DNA from: JBDKTK01 sp039680225
GTDB lineage: Bacteria > Desulfobacterota > Syntrophia > Syntrophales > UBA4778
Assembly (NCBI GenBank): GCA_039680225.1
Contig: JBDKTK010000349.1
Coordinates: forward strand, 1-23,835
Length of the DNA stretch: 23,835 nt
Reading direction: 5' to 3'
Numbering within the stretch: the first letter of the stretch is position 1; each line of letters opens with the position of its first letter. Below are positions 16,739 through 22,683 of the stretch, piece by piece. The notes below the pieces were generated by a model that was not told the DNA's origin, did no database searches, and saw only the letters and a list, made by a program, of their open reading frames with translations. The translations under genes were made by a program, and so were the position numbers.

Positions 16739-16765
16739 ATTAGATTGATATTTCATATTTGCCAA
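16739..16765 (-). promoter_or_regulatory. Candidate promoter of pfk
   Basis: On the minus strand TTGGCA (complement of 16760-16765, 5 of 6) and TCTAAT (complement of 16739-16744, 5 of 6), but spaced by only 15 nt. The palindrome at 16770 lies 4 bp upstream of this -35 box. The leader would be about 10 nt, short but long enough for the AGG site. Confidence 0.35.
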
Positions 16766-16769
16766 GAAG

Positions 16770-16791
16770 CTTGAAATATTCAAGAATTGAA
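16770..16791. promoter_or_regulatory. Alternating half-site operator candidate
   Basis: CTTGAA-ATA-TTCAAG (16770-16784) is a perfect 6-bp inverted repeat. Its right half forms a second inverted repeat with the next half-site, TTCAA-GAA-TTGAA (16779-16791). The result is three half-sites TTGAA-N3-TTCAA-N3-TTGAA at 8-bp spacing. It covers the -35 box and most of the spacer of the CBS-gene promoter and lies just upstream of the candidate pfk -35 box, so one bound protein could affect both divergent genes. The binding protein is unknown. Confidence 0.5.
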
Positions 16792-16799
16792 TTTAAAAT
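16771..16799 (+). promoter_or_regulatory. Sigma-70 promoter of the CBS gene
   Basis: TTGAAA (16771-16776, 5 of 6), a 17-nt spacer, and TAAAAT (16794-16799, 5 of 6). Expected start near 16806, giving a 20-nt leader that holds the GGGGGTGAG ribosome-binding site. The -35 box is part of the first half of the palindrome. Confidence 0.55.
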
Positions 16800-16825
16800 T
16801 TCCTAAATCCTGCCGGGGGTGAGAA

Positions 16826-17281
16826 ATGAATGCCAAGGACATCATGACCACTGATGTAATTTCAGTTTTCCCTGACACGAAGATCGCCGAAGCGGCAAAG
16901 CTGCTCCTGGAAAAGCACCTCAACGGGCTGCCTGTCATTGACCATGACGGAACTCTCGTCGGGATTATCTGCCAGAGCGACTTGATCTTTCAGCAGAAGA
17001 AGATACCCTTGCCCACCGTATTCACTTTTCTTGACGGCCTGTTCCCGCTGACTTCGTATAAAGACATGGAAAAAGAGGTGAAAAAAATCGCCGCCGCGAC
17101 CGTGAGCGAAGCGATGGCCCCGTCGCCTTACACAGTCGAGCCGGAGACAAGCCTTGAAGATATCGCCACAATGATGGTCCGGCATAATATCCACACCCTG
17201 CCCGTTGTCGAGGGGGGCAGGGTGGTCGGCGTGATCGGGAAAGAAGACGTCCTGCGTACTCTCATGCCGGAAGCTTCCTGA
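16826..17281 (+). CDS. Tandem CBS-domain protein
   Basis: 151 residues forming one Bateman module: CBS1 (about 1-60; MNAKDIMTTDVISVFPDTKIAEAAKLLLEKHLNGLPVIDHDG is its start, shown only for orientation in parts: DIMTTDVI, HLNGLPVID, LVGIICQSDLI) and CBS2 (about 93-148; VSEAMAPSPYTVEP, HNIHTLPVVEGGRVVGVIGKEDVL). The 30-residue linker carries LPTVFTFLDGLFPL, found in many stand-alone CBS proteins. Such modules bind adenine nucleotides and sense energy state; the ligand and target here are unknown. No signal peptide or membrane segment. A GGGGGTGAG site lies 4 nt before the ATG. Divergent from phosphofructokinase, which makes an energy-sensing link attractive but unproven. Confidence 0.88.
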   Translation: MNAKDIMTTDVISVFPDTKIAEAAKLLLEKHLNGLPVIDHDGTLVGIICQSDLIFQQKKIPLPTVFTFLDGLFPLTSYKDMEKEVKKIAAATVSEAMAPSPYTVEPETSLEDIATMMVRHNIHTLPVVEGGRVVGVIGKEDVLRTLMPEAS

Positions 17282-17283
17282 TA

Positions 17284-17417
17284 CGGCTGTTGAAAAACGC
17301 TCATCCCTGCTTGCGCAGGGACGGCGTCTGCTCGTCGCGCTGCAGTATCAATCCACATGCCCCTCGATCGGGTTTTGCGCTCCGTCCTCCAGTATAGCCC
17401 GGCGCTTGAACAGCCTG
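17284..17417. repeat. Palindromic-end repeat element (REP/MITE-like)
   Basis: A non-coding stretch of about 134 bp filling the gap between two convergent genes. Its ends are imperfect inverted repeats: CGGCTGTTGAA on the left, TTGAACAGCC on the right (9 of 10 over the ends). Inside is the hairpin CCCTG-CTTGCG-CAGGG (17305-17320), and the sequence CAGTAT occurs twice. The right arm touches the stop codon of the downstream minus-strand gene. The form (GGCTGTTGAAAAACG...AACAGCC) resembles short dispersed repeats I recall from deltaproteobacterial genomes; that it is dispersed here cannot be shown from one copy. It could serve as a terminator in both directions. Confidence 0.5.
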
Positions 17418-18143
17418 TTATGGCTTGAATACCTCTATGGACTCAAGGTAGGAAACCGATTCCTCTTTCGTCTTTTCGGAATCGTTCATTATCGATATTG
17501 CCGCAGGAGACGGCGGCTCAAAACCGAAAGCGCGCTTGAAATCCTCCAGCACGTTGACTTCCTCGCTGACCCAGCTGCCCGCTTTTTTATCTCCCCCCTC
17601 CAGGGCTATTATTTTTGACCTGTGGGACAGGGGGCTGTTGAAAAGCTGGCCGGCGTCCCTTTCCTTGGAGGCCCAGATATAATTAAGGGCATACCGGGGC
17701 GGGTATTCGCCGTATTTCTTTTTCGCCAGATCGTATTTCATCCTTTCCAGCAGGCCGGCGCTCGCGGGGTCATATTCGAAGAGCACCGAAACACGAATGG
17801 GCGCATTGTCGTAGAGCCTGTCCCTGTTGTCCCCTTTTTCGTAAACATTGCTGACCATCCAGCGCCATTTCATGAAGGGGTATTCTTTGACATCGAATTT
17901 CACCTTCGAGATCAGCAGCCCTGTTGCCGCCCTGCTTTCGGCTTTCAGGCAGGTCCCCCCTCCGGGGGCTTTGGATACAAGGAACCTGGTGCTCGCCTGT
18001 TTTCCGGGAAAGCGGTACAATCGCCAGTTGGAAAGGGAATTGAAGCTCTCCGAGAAAAGGACACTTTTATCAAGGGAGAGGGCCGGGCTGCATACCAGCA
18101 CCATTGCTCCCAAAAGAAGGGCTGAGATAAACTTCTTAAACAT
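17418..18143 (-). CDS. Secreted DUF3047 protein
   Basis: 241 residues. The ATG at 18143 is chosen because it has AAAGGA 7 nt upstream and begins a clear Sec signal peptide (MFKKFISALLLGAMVLVCSPALS, cleaved near 23); the frame is open for 38 more codons upstream, but these look random. The mature part matches the DUF3047 pattern: FSESFNSLSNWRLYRFPGK, YPFMKWRWMVSN, RLYDNAPIRVSVLFEYDP, YALNYIWASK, SKIIALEGGDKKAGSWVSEEVNVLEDFKRAFG and SIMNDSEKT. It looks like a beta-sandwich carbohydrate-binding-like fold; no function is established for the family. It is periplasmic or exported and probably monocistronic. Confidence 0.8.
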   Translation of the reverse strand: MFKKFISALLLGAMVLVCSPALSLDKSVLFSESFNSLSNWRLYRFPGKQASTRFLVSKAPGGGTCLKAESRAATGLLISKVKFDVKEYPFMKWRWMVSNVYEKGDNRDRLYDNAPIRVSVLFEYDPASAGLLERMKYDLAKKKYGEYPPRYALNYIWASKERDAGQLFNSPLSHRSKIIALEGGDKKAGSWVSEEVNVLEDFKRAFGFEPPSPAAISIMNDSEKTKEESVSYLESIEVFKP

Positions 18144-18521
18144 GGTTAATCCTTTGTCCGTTAATGATGGTTGCTTCAGGAAGAATTTATTAGAGAGGGG
18201 GGCGCCGGAAATTTCGCGGATATTAGCCAAACTTGTATTTTGACGCAAGTTGCTCATGAAAAATTCCGATTATCGAACCGCCGAAAGGCTTTGGCGCGCC
18301 TGGTGGTCCGGGGCCGGTGCGAGCGGAGACCCGCTCGAACCGTTCAGGGAGATTGCCGCTTTCGGGGGTCCCGGATGCGGAATTTAAAAAAGGGAGGAGA
18401 TTGTTCCTTTGCTCAATTCTCGGCCGGGAGCATATTTTCAGTACAGGCACATTCCGGGCAAAATACGAGAGGGCGGCCGGGGAAAACATTACGGCTCCGG
18501 CGGCGCAGTACGATGAAGGGA
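18144..18521. other. 378-bp stretch with no convincing gene
   Basis: Lies between two minus-strand genes. Open frames exist on both strands, but none has a ribosome-binding site or recognisable family. Visible structure: AACTTG-N10-CAAGTT (18230-18235 with 18246-18251); GCC-GAAA-GGC (18280-18289), which can alternatively pair CGCC with GGCG at 18293-18296; and a 7-bp GC-rich stem CGAGCGG-AGAC-CCGCTCG (18320-18337). On the minus strand TTGCGT-17 nt-TAATAT is a weak promoter for the DUF3047 gene. It might be a leader or a small RNA gene, but I cannot support either. Confidence 0.4.
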
Positions 18522-19253
18522 TCAAGCCCCGCCGGTCCCGCCCGAATTAAGGTAATCCGTGAACATCCGGGCGGCTTCCGATTCATCGATATCGGCCCAT
18601 TCCTCATATGCGTCTGCTACGGCAAACGACCACCCGCTGCGTATGTTGGCGCACAACACCAGGTCGGCTTCGGCTGCGACCTTCATCACGGATTCCAGGC
18701 TGCCCGTAGGGGATGCGGCATAGACTCCGGCCGGACCCATTGCCTTCAGGGCCTCGATCCCGGTAAGCAACGTGAAACCCGAAGCTATTCCATCATCCAC
18801 AAGGACAGCGGTTTTGCCGGTGAGTTCCCGAAGCTGCCCTTCTGCACGGAATTTCGTGAGCCTCCTTCGCACTTTTTCGAGCGTTGACTCAATTCCTTCC
18901 CGGACCTGGGCCTCCGGGAGGTGCAATCGGGAGATCAGGCTCCTGTTTAATTTCGCAGTGCCGTTGAAAGCGACTGCGCCGTAGCCCGCCTCCGTGTTCC
19001 AGGGCAGGGTTATTTTGCTCACAACGGCAATTTCGAGGGGCAGATTTAGACTGGCGGCGATTTCGATTCCGAGCGGAACACCACCTGAAGGGATTGCATA
19101 TATGATGCATTCGGGGGGACAGCGGGGTTTAAGCATTCCGGCAAGGACTCTTCCGGCCTGGATACGGTTTTTGAAGACCCTGATGCGGTTTTGCATTTCA
19201 TGTATTTCGATCACCTTTTGTGTTCCGGCATGCATTCCGATTGACTCCCTCAT
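18522..19253 (-). CDS. Phosphoribosyltransferase-domain protein
   Basis: 243 residues with a type I phosphoribosyltransferase fold: a hood-like start, IYAIPSGGVPLGIEIAASLNLPLEIAVVSKI, and the PRPP-binding loop AVLVDDGIASGFTLL (about 149-163). This is the stand-alone group that resembles predicted PRTases of proteobacteria with TEAGYGAVAFNG; the base it uses is unknown. No signal peptide. The ATG at 19253 (AGGA 9 nt upstream) is the first of several candidates; a start at 19196 would remove 19 residues of weak conservation. Divergent from the cold-shock gene. No purine or pyrimidine genes are adjacent. Confidence 0.82.
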   Translation of the reverse strand: MRESIGMHAGTQKVIEIHEMQNRIRVFKNRIQAGRVLAGMLKPRCPPECIIYAIPSGGVPLGIEIAASLNLPLEIAVVSKITLPWNTEAGYGAVAFNGTAKLNRSLISRLHLPEAQVREGIESTLEKVRRRLTKFRAEGQLRELTGKTAVLVDDGIASGFTLLTGIEALKAMGPAGVYAASPTGSLESVMKVAAEADLVLCANIRSGWSFAVADAYEEWADIDESEAARMFTDYLNSGGTGGA

Positions 19254-19317
19254 ATGGGATATCCTATTTTAATAAATCAGACAGATGCAGCAAGGCAATA
19301 GTGATCAACATAAAAGC

Positions 19318-19345
19318 TTGACTTTGCTGGAAGGTTCATTATAAA
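19318..19345 (+). promoter_or_regulatory. Sigma-70 promoter of the cold-shock gene
   Basis: TTGACT (19318-19323, 5 of 6), a 16-nt spacer, and TATAAA (19340-19345, 5 of 6). Expected transcription start near 19352, about 150 nt before the ATG at 19503. This is the best promoter match upstream of the gene. Confidence 0.6.
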
Positions 19346-19351
19346 AACGCC

Positions 19352-19502
19352 GCATTCCAACCCTCAGCAGGTGCGGGGTTGGGACTTTGAAGTTGGAAAT
19401 GTCATTAAGAATTGCAAAGGTAGTCCGCTTGAGTCCGGCTTTCCTTGGTTCCATTCGGGTGGCCATCCGACTTTGAGGTATAATTTTTTGGGAGGATGCC
19501 AC
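19352..19502 (+). promoter_or_regulatory. Long structured leader of the cold-shock gene
   Basis: About 150 nt of untranslated leader, like the long cspA leaders that act as RNA thermometers. Near its 5' end TTCCAAC (19355-19361) can pair with GTTGGAA (19392-19398), while the overlapping CCAACCC (19357-19363) can pair with GGGTTGG (19376-19382); the two 7-bp stems exclude each other. Near the 3' end GGATGCC (19494-19500), overlapping the Shine-Dalgarno site, can pair with GGCCATCC (19461-19468) with one bulge. GACTTTG occurs at 19383 and 19469, and also in the promoter at 19320. Confidence 0.45.
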
Positions 19503-19703
19503 ATGGCGGAAGGCACTGTAAAATGGTTCAATGAGCAAAAAGGTTTTGGTTTCATTGAAAAGGATGAGGGCGGAGATGTTTTTGTTCATTACACCGCGAT
19601 TACGGGAACCGGCTTCAGGACTTTGCAGGAAGGCCAGCGAGTAAGCTTCGAGATACAGCAAGGCCAGAAGGGCCCGGCGGCTGCAAACGTAAAGCTTTTA
19701 TAA
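19503..19703 (+). CDS. Cold-shock protein (CspA family)
   Basis: 66-residue single-stranded nucleic-acid-binding OB-fold protein, acting as RNA chaperone. MAEGTVKWFNEQKGFGFIEKDE holds RNP1 (KGFGFIE), and DVFVHYTAI is RNP2; the end reads GPAAANVKLL as usual. GGGAGGA lies 7 nt before the ATG, which fixes this start; the frame is open 132 nt further upstream but that part is leader. Length is typical. CspA-family genes are often not cold-induced, so the name does not prove cold regulation; the long leader suggests post-transcriptional control. Confidence 0.95.
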   Translation: MAEGTVKWFNEQKGFGFIEKDEGGDVFVHYTAITGTGFRTLQEGQRVSFEIQQGQKGPAAANVKLL

Positions 19704-19755
19704 CCGGCTTTTTTCCATTTTTATCTGAGGGGAAATCTAGAATTTGAGAGAGGTG

Positions 19756-19782
19756 CCAGGGACTGGATGCCTCGGTCCCTGG
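19756..19782 (+). terminator. Inverted repeat, possible terminator of the cold-shock gene
   Basis: CCAGGGAC (19756-19763) and GTCCCTGG (19775-19782) form a perfect 8-bp stem around an 11-nt loop, 50 nt after the stop codon. The 3' flank is T-rich (ACTTCTATTCCTTTT) but not a clean T-run, so termination would be partial at best. It could also be a dispersed palindrome. Confidence 0.4.
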
Positions 19783-19877
19783 ACTTCTATTCCTTTTATC
19801 CAACAGGATTTTTGCTGTGGAATTCTGATCCTGCCCGCTGTAATCTATTTAAAATTCTTAAAAAAACAAAGGCCAAA

Positions 19878-20159
19878 ATGGATGGTAACGGTTTCCTGGC
19901 ATTCGCAGGAATACTGGTGAAAGTGCTGATTTTTGCAGCCTCGATTTTCGTAACTACCTTCCTGGTTGATCTCGCTTCAACCGGAAAGCGCCTCTGGGCG
20001 CCGGCTGTCGCAGTCGGGTCCGCAGTCTTAATATTTGCGATCTACCCGGGCCTGATCGTTTCAGTCATTCAATCCTTCTCTACAGGCCTTTCCTGGGGAA
20101 GCATCATCGTCACGATATTCGGCGGCTTTGCGGCCGGCGGGGTGTTTTCCGGCATATGA
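19878..20159 (+). CDS. Small hypothetical membrane protein
   Basis: 93 residues with three hydrophobic segments: about 4-30 (FLAFAGILVKVLIFAASIFVTTF in part), 40-64 (APAVAVGSAVLIFAIYPGLIVSVI in part) and 75-93 (glycine-rich, ending GGVFSGI). I do not recognise a family. The ATG at 19878 with AAAGG 5 nt upstream is preferred; an earlier ATG at 19767 lies in the inverted repeat and adds a non-membrane tail. Composition and codon use look like the neighbours. A hydrophobic protein of unknown role; the frame could in part be fortuitous, but three helices in a row make it likely real. Confidence 0.6.
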   Translation: MDGNGFLAFAGILVKVLIFAASIFVTTFLVDLASTGKRLWAPAVAVGSAVLIFAIYPGLIVSVIQSFSTGLSWGSIIVTIFGGFAAGGVFSGI

Positions 20160-20254
20160 ATTATGTTCAGATTGCTGGAGGCAATCCTGGTCAGGCTGAT
20201 GACAGGAAAAAAGGCCGATTGAATAATTTTCTTTCTAAAAAAACCTCAATTTAA

Positions 20255-20282
20255 TTGACAAAACGTCGTTTTCGTTTATAAT
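20255..20282 (+). promoter_or_regulatory. Consensus sigma-70 promoter of yqeY-dnaG-rpoD
   Basis: TTGACA (20255-20260) and TATAAT (20277-20282) both match the consensus exactly, 16 nt apart, after an A/T-rich upstream stretch. Expected start near 20289, leaving a leader of about 42 nt before the GTG at 20331. Confidence 0.85.
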
Positions 20283-20330
20283 ATCGCTTTTAAAACGTGT
20301 GTTTATTTTTCCGCAGCAAGGGGAAGGGCA

Positions 20331-20777
20331 GTGGGCATAAAAGCGCAGATCGACAAGGATATGGTCACCGCAGCAAAGGCGAAGGACAAGGGATGGCTTT
20401 CGGCCCTGCGGCTCATTAAAACGGCTATTCATAACAGGGAAATAGATGCTCACCGGGAACTTAATGATACCGAACTGCTTCAGGTACTGTCTTCCCTTGT
20501 GAAGCAGAGGCAGGATTCAATAGACCAGTTCAAAAAAGGCAACAGGCAGGATCTTGTCGATAAGGAAGAGGCGGAATTAAAGGTAATAAAAGGATTCATG
20601 CCGGAACAGATGTCCGGCGAGGAGATTGAGGCGGAAATCTCAAAGGCTATCAGCGAATCCGGGGCAACCGGTATGAGGGACATGGGCAAAGTCATGAAAG
20701 TCCTGGTCCCGAGAATAACCGGCAAAGCGGACGGTAAACTGGTAAGCGAGTTGGTGAAGAAGCGCCTTTCCGCCTGA
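20331..20777 (+). CDS. yqeY: GatB/YqeY domain protein
   Basis: 148-residue YqeY-family protein, related to the C-terminal tail of the GatB amidotransferase subunit that contacts tRNA. IDKDMVTAAKAKDKGWLSALRLIKTAIHNREID is the N-terminal helix pair, followed by LQVLSSLVKQRQDSIDQFKKGNR, EEAELKVIKGFMPEQMS, and the final GMRDMGKVMKVLVPRITGKADGKLVSELVKKRL. GTG start with GGAAGGG upstream. In many proteobacteria it precedes dnaG and rpoD, as here. Role not established; translation or tRNA-related by similarity. Confidence 0.93.
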   Translation: MGIKAQIDKDMVTAAKAKDKGWLSALRLIKTAIHNREIDAHRELNDTELLQVLSSLVKQRQDSIDQFKKGNRQDLVDKEEAELKVIKGFMPEQMSGEEIEAEISKAISESGATGMRDMGKVMKVLVPRITGKADGKLVSELVKKRLSA

Positions 20778-20917
20778 ATCATATTTATTGGACAAAGGGA
20801 CCCTTTTTCCTCTCCCCGTTTGGCGTCCCGCACAGTCTTACTGCTTATACATATGATAGGCACGTCCGTTATCTCGCGAATTTTCACCCGCTTTCAAAAC
20901 CTCGGTAAGGGACTATC

Positions 20918-22672
20918 TTGGAAGGGAAGACCCGTTCGGATCTGGATGAAATAAGAAACAGGGCCAATATTGTGGAGGTAGTCTCTGAATATGTGACCCT
21001 GAGGAAGGCGGGGAGAAATTTCGTCGGGCTGTGTCCCTTCCACAGGGAAAAAACGCCGTCATTCAGTGTCAATCCCGATAAACAGATATTCTATTGTTTC
21101 GGGTGCGGCGAAGGCGGGGATGTTTTTTCTTTTTTAATGAAGATTAATAATACCGGCTTTCCCGAGGCATTGAAACTGCTTGCCGGGAAGCTGGGAATTG
21201 CTCTTGCACAATACCAGAGGCCTGCTGAAGCGGACAGCAGCCCCAAAAAACAGATTTTTAAAATCAACGCAGCCGCGTGTGAATATTTCTCCCGGTGCCT
21301 TGCCGCAAATATGGGGGCGGGCGCCCGGGAGTATTTGAAAAAGAGGGGCATCGGGGAGCAGATAATAAAGGATTTCCGGCTGGGTTTCGCCCCTGACGGA
21401 TGGCGCAACCTCAGGTCTGAGCTGGAAAAAAACAAGGTCCCGCTCAAACTTGCCGAACTGGCCGGACTGCTTGTGGCGAAGGAGGGCCGGGCCGATTACT
21501 ATGACAGGTTCCGCGCCCGGCTGATTTTCCCGGTCGAGGACCTGAACGGGCAGATAATTGCTTTTGGCGGCAGAATCCTGGGAAAGGGTGACCCGAAGTA
21601 CTTAAACTCGCCGGAATCTCCTGTTTATATCAAGGGCCGGAATTTATACGCCCTGAGCCGCTCGCGCGAAGAAATTCGCAAGCAGGGTTTTGCAATAATT
21701 GTGGAGGGCTATTTTGACGCCCTGGCCATGTGGGCGGCCGGAATCAGGAATATTGTGGCGACCCTCGGGACCGCCCTGACGAAAGATCACCTGGACCTCT
21801 TAAGAAGGTATACGGATGAACTGGTGATCATTTTCGATCCGGATGATGCGGGCAGGCATGCCGTGGAGCGTTCCCTGAAGCTCTTTTTAGCTGAAAAAAT
21901 CAGCGCCAGGATCGTTCTCCTGCCGGATAACCTGGACCCGGACGAATATGTCCGGAAATTTGGAAAAGAAGCCATGCTGGACCAGATATCCGGATCCCAG
22001 TCCCTGATTGATTTTTTCATAGACAAAAATGTAGCTCCCGGCCAGGCCCCGGAAAAAAGGATATCGAGCCTGAGGGAGTCATTGGCCTTTCTGTCGCAGA
22101 TTGAAGATGTCCTGCAGCGAAACATATTCCTGAAGAGGATGTCCGAGAGGCTGGGGATCGACCAGGAACTGCTCAAAGCCGAACTTAACAAGGCCAATCC
22201 GGCGGGGAGACAGACGGACAGTAAAAACGGGACCGCAAAGGGAAAGAAGGAATTTGATCCGATAGAACTGGGTCTTATCCGCATGATGTTGAACAATACG
22301 GAAAGTATCCGGGCCGCTGCGGAGCAGGAGGTGTTTTCTTTTTTTCTTGATGAGGAGTTAAAGCGATTCGGCGAGCTTCTTGCAAGGGAAGCAGACAATG
22401 CGGAAATCTCCGTACTGATAGGAAAGGTTGACAACCGCGAGTTACAGAATATTTTATGGAAACTCATGGTATCGGAATCTCCGTTCGAAAACAGTTCATT
22501 TGAACGGATTTTTGCCGATACTGTTAAGAAGATAAAAATAAAATGGTTCAGGCAAAGGCATGAAATCCTCAAAATCGAGCTTCGGAAAGCCGAGGAGAGA
22601 AAGGATCAGAAGACCTGCAACAGCATTTTGCTTGAAAAAGAAAAATTAAAGAAGGAAGAAAAAGCCTTATAA
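20918..22672 (+). CDS. dnaG: DNA primase (DnaG)
   Basis: Makes RNA primers at the replication fork. 584 residues: zinc-binding CHC2 domain (C39, H42, C60, C63; FVGLCPFHREKTPSFSV and FYCFGCGEGG), the RNA-polymerase core with YYDRFRARLIFPVEDLNG, the TOPRIM domain with E263 (IIVEGYFDALAM) and D307/D309/D310 (IIFDPDDAG), then a DnaB-binding C-terminus of about 150 residues, helical and charged. Starts at TTG (20918), with AAGGG 7 nt before it and the family N-terminus immediately following; no ATG gives a full-length protein. The rpoD start is 11 bp after the stop. The 140 bp before it hold no gene. Confidence 0.96.
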   Translation: MEGKTRSDLDEIRNRANIVEVVSEYVTLRKAGRNFVGLCPFHREKTPSFSVNPDKQIFYCFGCGEGGDVFSFLMKINNTGFPEALKLLAGKLGIALAQYQRPAEADSSPKKQIFKINAAACEYFSRCLAANMGAGAREYLKKRGIGEQIIKDFRLGFAPDGWRNLRSELEKNKVPLKLAELAGLLVAKEGRADYYDRFRARLIFPVEDLNGQIIAFGGRILGKGDPKYLNSPESPVYIKGRNLYALSRSREEIRKQGFAIIVEGYFDALAMWAAGIRNIVATLGTALTKDHLDLLRRYTDELVIIFDPDDAGRHAVERSLKLFLAEKISARIVLLPDNLDPDEYVRKFGKEAMLDQISGSQSLIDFFIDKNVAPGQAPEKRISSLRESLAFLSQIEDVLQRNIFLKRMSERLGIDQELLKAELNKANPAGRQTDSKNGTAKGKKEFDPIELGLIRMMLNNTESIRAAAEQEVFSFFLDEELKRFGELLAREADNAEISVLIGKVDNRELQNILWKLMVSESPFENSSFERIFADTVKKIKIKWFRQRHEILKIELRKAEERKDQKTCNSILLEKEKLKKEEKAL

Positions 22673-22683
22673 AGGAGAAAACA

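Noticed and set aside
18144..18257. 38-codon N-terminal extension of the DUF3047 protein
   Set aside because: The internal ATG at 18143 has a good ribosome-binding site and begins a clean signal peptide.
18223..18525. 100-codon open frame on the minus strand in the gene-free stretch
   Set aside because: Its start overlaps the stop of the phosphoribosyltransferase gene, but composition is random-looking and no motif or ribosome-binding site is seen; kept only as a possible remnant within the gene-free region.
18171..18887. 238-codon open frame on the plus strand
   Set aside because: Overlaps the phosphoribosyltransferase gene on the other strand and has Arg/Gly/Pro-rich shadow composition, no ribosome-binding site and no family motif.
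19479..19484. TATAAT just upstream of the cold-shock gene
   Set aside because: No -35 box at proper distance, and a transcript starting from it would begin inside the Shine-Dalgarno site.
20163..20222. 19-codon ORF after the small membrane protein
   Set aside because: No ribosome-binding site, too short to judge, no known family.
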